Shown here in pieces: positions 52,441-64,000 of a stretch of 64,000 bases of DNA. Within the stretch, counting starts at the first letter, position 1, and each line of letters opens with the position of its first letter. Under the pieces are notes generated by a model. It made no database searches. It saw nothing but the letters and a program-made list of their open reading frames with translations, and had not been told where the DNA came from. The stretch is from Atherinomorus stipes (Eukaryota > Chordata > Actinopteri > Atheriniformes > Atherinidae): contig JALJCO010003012.1 of the NCBI GenBank assembly GCA_023101725.1, positions 1,109,001-1,173,000 on the forward strand. Reading direction: 5' to 3'. Made by a program: the position numbers and the translations under genes.

Positions 52441-54056
52441 GTTGAAGAAAACTCCATCTTTGTTTGCATGCATCACAAAAAAGAGGTTTGATGTCAGTTT
52501 TGAACAACAAGACAAGTAATTCTAACGTGATAGTCCGTAACTTATGGAGACGGATGGAAAACAGCCAAACAATCACAGAGCAGGAGATCTTGTTTGAACA
52601 TTAAAACTGTGGAAATAATGGGCCGAAAAATAACCACGATCTGAACACACAAAGCCACGGGTAAAGCACGATACAGCGTTGTCTGGAATTTTGAGAGCAC
52701 AATTTCACGGTCCTTACCCCTCGTGGCGACTGCAGCTAAAGTGCTATCCAAGAGCGTGTGTCTAATATACATAGTGATGAGTTGCTAAGGGGTTACAAGG
52801 GCTCTGCACAGCCAAATGCTTTCTTCAAATAAACTTTGCTGACTTTAGAGTGGCACTGTGCTTAGACACTGCCTGAAGGAAATCATCTGAATGTGGCAAA
52901 AGATGAGAAGACAGCACATTTGCTTAAGTTTACACTCAGGAGCCTCTCATGTGGATGCAGGATTAGCACACATATACATGTGCAGGTTGATTGGAGGTAT
53001 CCAAGTTTTATTGTGCATTTAATTTGCAAACTTATGAGTCATTTTACAATCAGTAAGATTTATTCGTCCTACTTCCACTAAAGCAGAATGCACTTAATAA
53101 ACCGCATGATTACGCTCTGAGTAAAGACAAAAACCTATTAGCCCCTGAATGCATCACATAATATTCAGGTCATCATGGCTCAAACAGCTGTTGGCTTAGA
53201 TTGCAACCTGGGATTATGAAGCTCCACAGGCTTGGTCAGCGTTTCCTGTCTTGACCCCCGCCCCCCGACCCAAATCTCTCACAGAAATTTAGAAGTAGCC
53301 AAATAATCAAGGTGCCATGCGCTGATAGTATGACAACTATTACATCATAGTGTGATGCCACCAGCTGGAATGTAAATGGAGTGACCTGATTATACTGTAG
53401 ATCAGCTTATGTCAGACCCTGGACTTGAGGGGGAATCCTAAAGTGGAGCCCTCTGCTGGTCAGTTTGGGTAAAACATGCAACTCCAGTCCCTGAACCCTG
53501 ACCCTGGCATTACACATGCTTATCAGCAAGACAATTTATTTATAAAGCAGATGATTAAACTTTCCATCAACGTCAAGAAACTCAAAATCCCTAACAATTG
53601 GATTATTGTAAATAAAATAATCTTGAAGAGAACAATTTAAAGAAGCTTTAAAAACCATATTACATAACCGTTACTTTTTCATCCATGTGTTTGTCAAATA
53701 AGAATAAAAGATTTTCATCAAAATGTGTAGATGAAAGGTAATACAGATTATGTAATGAGAAGCAATAGTAATTAAACTTTATATACTTTATAGCTGAATG
53801 TCAAATTAAATATAATTGTCTGAATTAATAGAATTATGTCTAAAAATTTAAATGCAGAGATTTATCCAGGACGCTATGGGTTATAACAATCAATAAGTGG
53901 TTAATTACATTATCCTTAAGGTCACAATTTCACTACTGAGCTATATAATTGCAATTATTGGGTTGTCAAGGATGTAGTAGGTCCATGTCAGTGAATTCCA
54001 GCTTGCATAAAATGATCAGGTCTAACAGTTTGAGCAGGATCTACATCAGGACTTAA
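52441..54056. other. intergenic, no gene or repeat recognised
   Basis: AT-rich spacer downstream of ankrd33b. The only feature seen is a CTCF-like motif at 53445-53459. Confidence 0.5.
53445..53459 (-). promoter_or_regulatory. CTCF-like motif (minus orientation)
   Basis: The minus strand reads CCAGCAGAGGGCTCC, agreeing with CCASYAGRKGGCRSY at 14 of 15 positions: the best CTCF-like match noticed in the window, just beyond the ankrd33b 3' end. Confidence 0.5.
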
Positions 54057-55228
54057 AGGAGCCCTATCATGAAAAATGGACTTTTAAGAGCTTTTCAGCA
54101 TGTCCGTGTGTTATTTCCTTATCAAGAAATGATTTAAATCATTATTTTTCTTCATTCATGCATATTTGAGTAATCTACATGAATATTTAAACCAAGCACT
54201 ACCTCCCTGCAAACGGCTGACTACCCACCCCGTTACGTATGAACGTGGCACCAATCACGAAAGTCCAAATGCGCACGCTCAGTATCGTAGCAAGACGCCC
54301 TCTGTTGAACAGAAACTCAGAGAATCCTATACACACTCTCTGAGGAAGAAACTAACACCTGCAGGAAGATTTCCTCAGAGACAAGCAGCCATCAGCTAAC
54401 AGACGTTTGCTCCAGAGTTCAGGAGAATTTTCTTTTTTTTTAAGCTCTAGAGGACAGCAAGTTGGGGAAAATGCAGTTACGTTCAGCGTGGTTATGTTTA
54501 GCGTGGGAGTTTATTTGTTGTACCTACTGGATGAATCAACTTGCCAGAAGTGGTTGGATTTTAACTTCAGGAGCAGGGAAAAAAAAACTCAACTTTGTGT
54601 GTGAACTTCTCTCCTGACAACTTCATGAATCTCGGGCAGTAAAGTGTTTTTTTCTCTGGGATTACTTCTGAAACCTGACGCAGTTCCTGCTATAAAAACG
54701 CGCATGGACAGACAACAACACTGGTGAGTCAACACATCTCTCAGCTCAATGCTAACTGTTAGGCTATGATTTGTTCGCTAATTTACTTACTTGTCAGGGG
54801 TCTCTGTGGTACTTCTGTGGTACTGCGTGTACTTCAAACTCCATATCAGACTCTGGGTCGAGCGCATACAGCTCCATAACAGGCTGGTCTGTTTTATCCC
54901 GTCGATCGGAGTAATTATCCATCTATGTTTACTACTAACATCCACATGAGAGCTGCCGGTGCCGGTGCTACAGACAATTCTGTGACCCTTCAGAATAAGT
55001 GTCTCTTCCGGGGCGACGTCATGAAATGGGCGTAAAACATGCTGCAATTGGTCGAGAGCTCCGCGGTTCAGTACAGTCAGCCATCTTACTTCCGTGTTGG
55101 AAATTAGACGCATAGAAAAACTAATATTTAACACCAAATTAGTTTCTATAGTAACGATGGGAACATATCTAGCTCATAAATGCCTATATTTGACTTTTGG
55201 AACATTTGAAAAGCATGATACAGCTCCT
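54057..55228. mobile_element. TTAA-flanked non-autonomous DNA transposon
   Basis: Ends AGGAGCCCTATCATG and CATGATACAGCTCCT are inverted repeats, flanked on both sides by TTAA (54053-54056 and 55229-55232). A TTAA duplication points to piggyBac or Kolobok. The 1172-bp body has short frames only, none with a recognisable transposase domain. Confidence 0.8.
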
Positions 55229-55343
55229 TTAAAACTGAAGTTATGGTGTCCTTCATGATAAAAGTGAGCAACTCTTTTGCACTAAAAATCTTCTCCCTGG
55301 TTTTTGTCATAACATTTTCAACACAACATCCTGTATACATGTA

Positions 55344-56558
55344 CAATATATTGCCAAAGGTATTTGCTCACCCATCCAAATTATTGTAATCAGGTGTTCC
55401 AATCACCTCCATGGCATCAGGTGTATAAAATGAAGCAGCTAGGCATGCAGACTTTTTACAAACAGTGAAAGAATGGGTCGCTCTCAGAAGCTCAGTGAAT
55501 TCCAGCATGGAACTGTGATAGGATGCCATCTGTGCAACAAATCCAGTTGTGAAATTTGTCAGCTGTCAGCTGTATTATGCTGGAAGAAACTGGAAGTGTT
55601 TGGGAATGACAGCAACTCAGCCACAAAGTGATAGACCACGTAAACTGATGGAGCGGGGTCAGCGGATGCTGAAGCGCATAGTTCAAAGATGTCTCCAACT
55701 TTCTGCAGAGTCAGTCACTACAGACCTCCAAACTTCATGTAGCCTTTAGATCAGCTCAAGAACAGTGTGCAGAGAGCTTCATGGAATGGGTTTCCATGGT
55801 CAAGCAGCTGCATCCAAGCCATACATCACCAAGTGCAATGCAAAGCGTGGGATGCAGTGGTGTAAAGCAGCCGCCACTGGACTCTCGAGCAGTGGAGGCG
55901 TTCTCTGGAGTGATAAATCTTGTTTTTCCATCTGGCAATCTGATGGACGAGTCTGGGTTTGGCCGTTGCCAGGACAATGGTATTTGTCTGACTGCATTGT
56001 GCCAAGTGTAAAGTTTGGTGGAGGGGTGATTATGGTGTGGGGTTGTTTTTCAGGAGCTAGGCTTGGCCCCTTAGTTCCAGTGAAAGGAACTCGGAATGCT
56101 TCAGCATACCAAGACATTTTGGACAATTCCATGCTCCCAACTTTGAGGGAACAGTTTGGAGCTGGCCCCTTCCTCTTCCAACATGACTGTGCACCAGTGC
56201 ACAAAGCAGGTCCATAAAGACATGGATGGCAGAGTCTGGTGTGGAGGACCTTGACAGGCCTGCACAGAGTTCTGACCTCAACCCGATAGAACACCTTTGG
56301 GATGAATTAGAGCGGAGACTGAGAGCCAGGCCTTCCAGTCCAACATTAGTGTGTGACCTCACAAATGCACTTCTGGAAGAATGGTCAAAAATTCCCATAA
56401 ACACACTGCTAAACCTTGTGGACAGCCTTCCCAGAAGAGTTGAAGCTGTTTTAGCTGCAAAAGTGGACCAACGTCATATTGAACCCTATGGATTAGGAAT
56501 GGGATGTCACTCATATGTGAGTTAGGGCAGGTGAGCCAATACTTCTGGCAATATAACG
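55344..56558 (+). mobile_element. Tc1-like transposon with broken transposase
   Basis: Imperfect terminal repeats (left CAATATATTGCCAAAGGTAT, right ATACTTCTGGCAATATAACG) are flanked by TA. Between 55473 and 56525 a Tc1 transposase is recognisable in pieces of shifting frame: MGRSQKLSEFQHG at the N-terminus, [10 protein letters not shown] with the first catalytic Asp, FQHDCAPVH with the second, and NPIEHLWDELERR with the Glu. Stops near 55621 and 56215 and frame changes make it a pseudogene. About 1.2 kb, the usual full length of an element. Confidence 0.88.
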
Positions 56559-56560
56559 TA

Positions 56561-57135
56561 TCACTGAAGAAAGAATGAATGGAGAAAAGTATAGAAACAT
56601 TCTTGACCAGAATCTGCTGAAGATGAAAAGCTGGTGGATCTTTCAGGAAGACAACCATCCCAAGCACACAGCCAAGGAAACACTCAACTGGTTTAAGAAA
56701 AAGAAAATAGAATGGCCCAGTCAATCACCCCACTTGAAAATCTTTGGAAAGAACTGAAGATCCAAGTTCACAGAGGAGACCCCCGAAACCTTGAAGATTT
56801 GAAGGCATTTTGTGTGAAGAATGGACCAAAATCACACCTGAGCAATGTATTCCACTGCTTTCTCCATACAGGAGGCATCTGGAGGCTGGAATCACCAACA
56901 AAGGCTTTTGCACTAACTATTGAATAAATTTCAGTAAGCGTGTTCAATACTTATTCCCCCCGTCATTTTACTATTAGACATAATTTATGGACTTAAATGT
57001 TCAGATTTCTTTGTATGTGTGCATTACTTGGGTTGTTGCCAACATCAAGGGAAAATTTCATATCTATAGCTCTTACTAGAAATATATTTTTAGAGAAAAA
57101 AATGTTGACGTGCTCAACACTTTTTTCCCCCGCTG
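56561..57135 (+). mobile_element. 5'-truncated Tc1-like transposon, second family
   Basis: Directly abuts the previous element. The C-terminal half of a Tc1 transposase is seen: [18 protein letters not shown] (second catalytic Asp), then, after a frameshift, [20 protein letters not shown] (Glu). The 3' end has TTCAATACTTATTCCCCCC and closes with CCCCCGCTG before TA. The 5' half is absent. Confidence 0.85.
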
Positions 57136-58290
57136 TATGTACTGGTCCAGGCAGACCAGAGATAGTGGCAGTAAAGTATAATGACTGGAAAATAAGGAAG
57201 TTAAAAAGACTTTTGGAGTCAAAATGTCACTGTAACTTGGTCACTTCAGCCCAGCTGCCTTATCACGGTGTTTTTCTCTCTACTGCTGTCAGCTGACTGA
57301 GTAAACCAAAGGATACGGGGACCGTTTCCAGGCAGCTCGCTCATGGAAGTGACCAGCCTCAACTGGCTGAAGCTGGCTTGAATGTTCCCAAGAACCACAA
57401 AGCCAACAGCTGGTGATGTATACTCAGGACAAAGTGCTTATAAATCACGCTGACTTGGTGTTGCAGCTAATTTGAATAACAATTTCAAATTGTGGGTTGT
57501 TTAGGGCTTTTTAATGTGAAAGAAATAAATGGAAAATTTATTTTCTATGGTGACAAGATTGATACAATTAGGAGATCCACACAAAAAGCAGCTCAAATTT
57601 TAAGCAGACTAAAATAGATTAGGCTCTTACAGCAGGACCATACTTTCTACAGTATGAGAGATGAGAGCTGCAAACAAATATCTTAATAAACTAGCAAAAA
57701 TAACCTTGTTACATCTCATTTTAACCCAAATTGTTCCAATTTACTGCCTCCACTGAACAACTGTAAAGTTACAGATTCCCCGAGTTGGGAAGTAGGGAAA
57801 CTTTTAGGTACCGTGTCTCTTTAACTGTTCTTCCACACGCAGTCTTCTTTGAGGAGGGGGTTCCGCTTGCTGACTGGGGCTCGTACCAACTAAGCCTGCG
57901 CTGGCTGCTTTATTGGACTAACAGAAGCTGACAGAACACCTGGCTGCAGATGCTTGTGTAACGATGGATTACATACACAAACACCTGGTGCACACTGCGC
58001 TCGAGTGTGTGTGTGCATGAGTTTAAGGAAACAAGCCGACAGCTCCGGGAAAGATGCTTCTGTTTCATTTCAGAGTGCCACCTGAGCCCTAATCCTGCAG
58101 CGCAGAGTGCTAATTCACCGTGGGATGCTCAGATGCTCGAGGTGAGAAGCTTGAGACAATCCATCAGGAAGGACTGGTTGAACTTTTTTAGAGCACAAAA
58201 CACTTGAACCAAGTCGTTCATCTCCCCGTTTCCCACTCTGAAATCTTTGTTTCCTTTAAAAATAAAGACAAGCTGAAGATAATCAACATC
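57136..58290. other. intergenic between Tc1 remnants and dap 3' end
   Basis: No gene or repeat recognised. Moderate GC near 57.8-58.1 kb. Short open frames without recognisable domains. Confidence 0.45.
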
Positions 58291-58300
58291 TTTATTTATT
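58291..58300 (-). terminator. candidate dap poly(A) signal
   Basis: The minus strand reads AATAAATAAA (overlapping hexamers), about 1.4 kb after the dap stop codon, giving a 3' UTR of plausible length for DAP. Confidence 0.5.
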
Positions 58301-59673
58301 AAGACAATTACAGCTAATACTCATGTCCACTTCATGACTAAAAACTCAGAATTTCAACCATTTAATCAAGAAAAAGAACAGAAGAACAAAAATTAAACCC
58401 TCATCAAATGAATGACATTAAAACAGGAAATGATTCATTCTCGGTAAGACCTTTCCTTCTCTCCTGGATAACTTGATCATTAGTGTTGCAACAGCTGAGT
58501 CGAGTGTAAGGAAACAGGTGATTAAGGAAAAGGGTGGTGTGTGTATCCTGTATGTAATCCGAATATAAAATCTGGAGTTTGGGGCTCCAAACAGATTCAT
58601 GATATGCTACAAACCCTACCTGGCAGCACGGCTGCATTTTGGATGACATCTTTGTTCAAACACTTTTGCGCGGAATGTTGTGCCATTGTCGGACAATTAA
58701 TCGCCTTTGTAATGCGAATGCAAACACAAAACAATCCTACAGCTGCTTCCCAGAACGAGGTTTTCAGGACATCTTTGGCAGAAGTTTCACTGTGTAGCAG
58801 AAAAAAAAAAACAAGTGAATCGACGAGTCGACTCAAACCAACGATTCTCCGTATTAAAGCAGCGAGACACCACTGGTTAAACTGGACTGGGAGAGAAGTT
58901 GCTTTGCGGTAAAACTAGTTAGTGTCTCCAAGAAAGGCGGTTGTTACAACCAAGGCAAGTGATGGCAAGCAGTCACTGTAGTAAACTTGGTCACCTTAAC
59001 AGGCTTTTATGATGTTCTGAAAGCTGCATCAGCTTCAGCTTGATGTTTCCAGACATCAGCTCGAACATTTGTTTGTTTTAATCATTTTTCCTGGTGTTAA
59101 ATGGAATGCTTTTGGTTATCTCCACATGTACAATGGCTGGTTAACTGGCTAAAGTTTCATGGTTTTCATGGTTTATGATATTGGCTTGTGGTGTTAAATG
59201 GAGCCCAACTTATGATGTGTTGATTGAAGCTGTTTGGTCTGCATAAATGATAAGAAGAAGGGTGGAGTCAGGGCTCATCCCTGCGATTCCCCGAGCAGAA
59301 TCAGACCAGCGATGAGTTTCGCTGCTGTTTAACGCTTGAAAGACAGCCATATTCAAAGGCTTGACCCGTTTACGCCAACTTAATACTTATACAAGTGCCA
59401 AACAACTCCTCCAAGAGGAGAGGCCATGACAGTGCAGAACTGGGAGTTCAGCAGCAGGGTGTCAACAGTGAGACTTCTACTAAAAGATTGTGTCGCCATT
59501 TAGCATCTGTTGCTGATATTTCTATTTCTTGGACATGTAAAGCGAGAAGCGAACAAAAATTACGGATATTTAGTGTAGATCTGTGCCTGGTGGGGAACCA
59601 TCTTCATTCTGTGTATTCCATTGGAAAGGCCGGCTGGTGGAGTTAGCATAGCCGTTGGAGCCTGCTGGCTAGC

Positions 59674-62600
59674 TCACTTGCGGGGCTGGTGGATGTGCTG
59701 GTTAATGTGCTGGGCAGGGGGCAGCTTGGGGACACCTGGCTGGGGCTTATGATGGGCCACCTGGGCAGCTGCTGGTGTGAAGTCCTTATCGCCCTGAACA
59801 GAAGAAACTCAAGGTCAATTATATTTAATAAACCTTGAAGCCGAAGCAGCAAAATCTTGTTTTGCATAGTGATGCATGTAAAGCACTGCAAAGACAGGCT
59901 GCAGGAATAACAGGGCAGACAGACTTTCCTTCTTATCAACAACAAATGATTAAATATCACAAAACACTATCCCATTTTTTAAAAGTTTTTAGTCACATAA
60001 TAACAAAAGCATGGGAATTCTACAGCACTTGAAAGTTTGTGAACCCTTCAGAAATGTCTAAAGTTAACTACAAATGACCTAAAACAATCTTTTCCTATAA
60101 GCAAAAGTAAAGAACAAAAACAAGCTTGGACTAGGGCTGCGCGATATACTAATATGATATCACGGTATGATATTTACACGAGAGAGATACGATATTTACA
60201 CATATCGTTACATATTAGTTGTGCAAATTCTTTAGCTTTACTTTCACGTAATGACCCGGCTGCACCTCAGCTGACGACAAAGGGGTCACCTGAAAAAAAG
60301 GGGTGGGAAAAAACATTGATACACTGTAATATCTCGATATTTTCATATGCGATACCATATCTATATTTTACAACACGATCTATTTTACTTATGAAATCTC
60401 ACAAGATATCGTTTTGTTACGAAATCTCATGAGATTTCACGAAATACCGCAAGATTTTGTAACAGAAGAATGAAATCTTATGGCATTTCTTGAAATCTCA
60501 TGAGATTTCATAACAAAACGATATCTCGCAAGATTTCATCCATAAAATAGAGCGACACTACGTTTTTAAATATAGATATAGTATTTGGCATATGAAAATA
60601 TTGCGATATTTCAATGTATCGTATATCGCCATCTAAAATAAATATATCGTGATATGATATTTGGTCTATATCGTCCAGCAAATGGATGCATGGATCCTCC
60701 CAAAGAGAGGCTGACTAACAGTGAGATCAGGGTGTAAAACAGTTGGTACGGTCACATATGATATAAACTAGAGGTGCAATGATACAAAAAATAAAAACTT
60801 CATTGAAACACTTAAACATGGTGGGAGCATAATGGTTTGGGCCCTTTTTGCCACATCAGGACCAGGAAAGGTTCCCATCATTCAAACATTTCCCCCCCCC
60901 CTTTTTCTTTGTAATTATACAGTACAGGTGAACTCTCAAAGAAAATATCAGGACATCCATCTGTGAGCTGGATCTCAAGAAGAATTGGGTCAGGCAACAA
61001 GATGGCGGGATTAGGCGAAGAAAACTTTAAGCCAAAGTAGGGTTACAAAAGAATAAAGTCTCATGACTTGGAACAGCTGAGTCAAAGTCTAGACTTTAAT
61101 CCAAAAGAAATGTTGCATAAAAGGATCTGCGACAAGTTAAATGAATACTTTAACCTCTGACATTTACCCATTATAGTAATATTTTCTCTAGTAAGTAAGT
61201 GGGAAAATTATTTTTGTCAAATTTTTAAAATTGTCAGTCTGTGCGAGCAGGGCTGATGGCTTGTCAGGTCAGTTTTACACTAAAATGAAATGGTTCACAA
61301 ACTTTGAAGCACCACAATACTGCAAGTAGAGACTGAAATGTTACTCAGATACCACATCATGTTTGTACACTTGTTTTATTTCTTTTAACATTTCTGTTGA
61401 ACCATGATTCAAACTTGACGCCATGATGGTCAGAAAATTTGTATTTCTTATTACTTTTGTCAATTTCAACTTATTTCATTGGCAGCTGTTTTTTTCTGAC
61501 TTTAATGGAAGGGAATGTAAACATTCAAGCACAACTGCAGTTCACGTCTGGCACAAGAAAAAAGGTTAGAGGTTTTGATAACTGCATTTCTAGTAGGAGT
61601 AATAAAAGTATAAAGTAGGATATATAACATGTAGTTACAGCTGTGGAATAAAAACATAAAAATTTTTATTCTGTTGAGTTAGTGTGGGGAAAACCAATAT
61701 GTGTATGCCATCATGTCTGTTTCCATGCCAGAATACAGTATGTGTGCTTAATACCCCACTTTTAAATCCCCTTTCCCCTCAATAAACATAAGAACCCTGA
61801 AAAAAAATCCTGAACGTGTGCAAACCGCATCCTTAATCTATAATTCTAAGAAAACTGCCCACAAACACTCGCTTCTAAATCAGTTCAAAGCAGCAATTTG
61901 ATCACTTGCAAGATGTGAATCAGTAGCATATTACAATAACGTCTACGCTTTGCTACCTTTTGTAGTTCCATGTTTAGCTCTCAGCTTTTATTCCCTCTCC
62001 CAAAATACTTCTTTTTACCCTTCCCTTGTTTGGTCCTTGCCTTTTCTGCCTTTTCTTTTCATCCCTCTTTGCTTTCTGTGTCGAGCTGAGATTTCCTCAC
62101 TCTCGGTCTCTGCCTGTGCAGCTGCACAGAATAAAGGTGGGCGGTGAGTTTGATTAAAGCTGGGAAATGAAATACTTAAGGACAGTATGAAAAGCACACT
62201 TTGCATTTCTGTATGCATGACTGAGTGGATTACTGATCATTTGAAGTTCTTACAACTCAAATACAGGTTGCCAATATTTAGTCGAGTTGTTCGGTTTCTC
62301 CTGTCTAATAGTGCATCACCGTTTGCGAGTTATTGTACAATTTTCTCATTGTTTGGGATGTCAACGTGGACAAAGTTATACAGCCACTTATAAATATACA
62401 TATGGTCGTCCTCAAAATTATCCATACCCTCTCATTAAAGATGGAAAATAATCAGCTATCAGTGAAATAATGACATTATGCAACTGTTGCCAGGTGTTTT
62501 GGCCCACTGTTCATGAGCAACATACTCCAATTGGTCTGGAACAGTTTTGTTTATTTTTTATTATTATTATTTTCAAACACCATCCAAAAGCAGTAATTTA

Positions 62601-64000
62601 TTTCACCAAATTATATTTTTCTAAATTTTTATTCATTGTTAGTTTCTTTAGTTTCTTGATTTTTTAATTACTATTGTAAATTTAGCCTTTTCTTTAATGG
62701 GAAGGTATGACTGATTTTGAGGACGACTGTGTATACCATCTCAGTCTCTAACTGAACTTTACTCGCCCACCTCATCCTTGCTTGACCCTAATCCTTTCTG
62801 TAAGTGTGAGTTGGTTTATACTGTGTATGCGCAGCTATGCAATACTCTTCCATCCTGTGCATGTGCATGTGTAGGTAGGCACGTAACATTTGCAGTGTGT
62901 GAGCGTCTCTCCCTTTAATTTAAAGCCAATTCCACAGCTAACTGCAGAAGATGTGGACTGAATTGACCCCCTGTTCCCCCTTTTTTCCCCCTTCTGAAGC
63001 TCACAGCTTCTCTTTCAACAATCTCCGTCCCGCTAATGCACATCTGTGGGTGGTAATGCTACAAATTAACAAGTTCTTTCCCCCCATTTAATTTACTGGA
63101 GTCTATATTTGAATTCTTAAAGCAAGTTTTAATAGAAAAAGAGCTCAGAAACATTTCAGAATCACATTATGCCAGTGAAGGAGAACCAGAAAGTACCCAT
63201 CCAAGAGATCTTTTTTTTTTTTATTATTTATTTCTAATTTTAAAAAACTCCTAGCATACCAAACACTCAACACACAGGCACCTTCCCACACATACACACT
63301 CTGAAGTGTTTCGCTCAGCTCCTAAAAGGCTTTTCTGAGGCTTTGCGCTCTGCTAGCCTGTGGGTTTGATGGCAGTGATAGGAGGGGCGAAGGGGAAGGC
63401 GAGAGGAGGATCGAGGCGTAAATGGGATGCCTCCACCTTCTCATATCGTTTCAATCTTTTGCAAACAATCTGCCAGGTCTGAGGCGCTCAGAAAGCGGGG
63501 AATGAAGCCATCCGGCCAACTGAGGACACTTTTCACACACAAAAAATAAAGTAAAAAGTCATTTTAAACAAAAAGAGTCCAAGTCAGAGCTTCAGTTGGC
63601 AGGTCAAAGCTGCAAAACCCTCAAATCCCTATGATCCCTTAAACTTTACTTTACATTAAAGTGGCTCATGAGAAGGTTGCAATGTCTCATATTTGTAGAA
63701 ACCGTGGGAAAGAGGTGTTGCTCTAACATACACAGTGTGGTGATCCTGATTCATCTTCATTTGATTCTCTTTTTGCCCTCATTTGGCATGAAAAATACCT
63801 CAAATTTATTCAAGTCTCCCGCTGTTCTCTTAATTTCCTCTTATTCTTCTAAAGCACAGAGTTCTGCCTTTACATGTACAGCTCCCACTTCAGACTGAAA
63901 CTATCTGATGAAGATTACTGGTATCTAAAATCTGCTTGCCTGTGTGAGTATGAGCCCGAGTCTGTGCGTCTTACCTTTGTAACGACTCCAGAAACAATCA
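59674..64000 (-). CDS. dap: death-associated protein 1 (dap), 3' part, two coding exons
   Basis: Minus strand. The terminal coding exon 59793-59674 follows an acceptor (ttctgttcag) and encodes GDKDFTPAAAQVAHHKPQ... ending HINQHIHQPRK and TGA; GDKDFPPAAAQVAHQKP and HIQQPRK are the matching human DAP blocks as I remember them. The preceding exon is cut by the window edge: 64000-63975 encodes IVSGVVTK before a GTAAG donor and matches the ISGVIAR block just upstream in DAP. The phase joins cleanly (AAG|GGC). DAP1 is a small proline-rich, mTOR-regulated negative modulator of autophagy. The 4.2 kb intron holds Tc1/hAT remnants. The N-terminal half lies outside the window. Convergent with ankrd33b, as in human. 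Confidence 0.92.
60132..60683. mobile_element. hAT-like element nested in the Tc1-like transposon
   Basis: Left end TAGGGCTGCGCGATATAC; right end ATATCGTCCAGC, decayed. The interior is rich in GATATGATATT words and carries a copy of the inner element seen at 34304 and 37749 (here 60298-60635). No clear 8-bp duplication. Confidence 0.6.
60298..60635. mobile_element. third copy of the inner hAT-like element
   Basis: Left end AAGGGGTGGGAAAAAACATT then GATACACTG, as at 34304. The body shows the same palindromic layout, but with TCTCATGAGA at 60425-60434 and 60496-60505 where the others have TCTCGCGAGA. The right end is decayed. Confidence 0.65.
61364..61542. mobile_element. partial Tc1-type MITE, copy 4
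   Basis: Resembles the right third of copy 2 (ATCATG...CTTGTTTTATTTCTTTTAAC, TTGTCAATTTCAACTTATTTC, GGCAGCTG) and ends near ...GCACAACTGCAG. The left part is missing. Confidence 0.6.
62403..62729. mobile_element. Tc1-type MITE, copy 5 (short form)
   Basis: Left GGTCGTCCTCAAAATTATCC and right GATTTTGAGGACGACTG are inverted repeats; TA follows two bases after the right end (GTGTAT). Shorter than copies 1-3 because of internal deletion. Confidence 0.75.

Larger units (their letters stand above)
60023..61318 (+). mobile_element. decayed Tc1-like transposon (dap intron)
   Basis: Left CAGCACTTGAAAGTTTGTGA after TA and right GGTTCACAAACTTTGAAGC are inverted repeats. Transposase remnants are visible between 60815 and 61160, such as a region reading SQSLDFNPKEMLHKRICDKL, close to the SPDLNPIE motif. 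It is interrupted by a hAT-like element and internally deleted. The right border is approximate. Confidence 0.7.

Noticed and set aside
55800..56404. 164-aa and 115-aa minus-strand frames
   Set aside because: They are opposite to the Tc1 transposase remnant and show no domain.
58541..58912. 123-aa plus-strand frame
   Set aside because: It overlaps the probable dap 3' UTR on the other strand and shows no domain.

Overview
The window is vertebrate nuclear DNA, almost certainly from a ray-finned (teleost) fish. Genes are split into short exons with GT/AG introns, spacers are AT-rich, and there are many hAT and Tc1/mariner derivatives, tRNA-derived SINEs and microsatellites of the teleost type. 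No bacterial, phage, CRISPR or tRNA/rRNA genes were seen.

Layout from left to right. (1) 19-42, minus: the first coding exon of mtmr6 (myotubularin-related phosphatase 6), head-to-head with (2) nup58/nupl1 (FG nucleoporin p58/p45), 880-13864, plus, 14 coding exons rebuilt in one frame (587 aa). A read-through alternative end at 7222 gives a shorter p45-like isoform. (3) ropn1l (ropporin-1-like, flagellar/ciliary RIIa protein), 16862-20932, plus, 5 coding exons, 214 aa. (4) An 11 kb gene-free spacer. (5) ankrd33b (ankyrin repeat protein), 32172-51601, plus, 6 coding exons, 529 aa, with a 14 kb first intron full of transposons. (6) Transposon-rich spacer, 52.4-58.3 kb. (7) The 3' part of dap (death-associated protein 1), minus, with its terminal coding exon at 59674-59793 and the 3' end of the previous exon at 63975-64000; the rest lies beyond the window. 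ankrd33b and dap converge tail-to-tail.

The gene order joins two blocks that are separate in human: MTMR6-NUP58 (13q12) and ROPN1L-ANKRD33B-DAP (5p15). The junction lies in the roughly 1.4 kb between the nup58 poly(A) signals and the ropn1l start.

The non-coding part is dominated by short non-autonomous DNA transposons. I delimited ten hAT-like elements from terminal inverted repeats plus 8-bp target duplications (six perfect duplications). Further elements are five Tc1-type MITE copies of one family, two copies of a foldback family, a TTAA-flanked element, a Harbinger-like MITE, several decayed Tc1 transposons and two tRNA-derived SINEs. Several are nested. I saw no new multi-gene system. 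The most distinctive signals are a composite nested hAT element that spread as a unit and carries TCTCGCGAGA palindromes, an RFX X-box at ropn1l, the p45/p58 read-through exon with a transposon-free 4.9 kb tail, and an insertion right behind a splice donor of ankrd33b. Everything is read by eye; family names rest on remembered protein similarity, not on a search.
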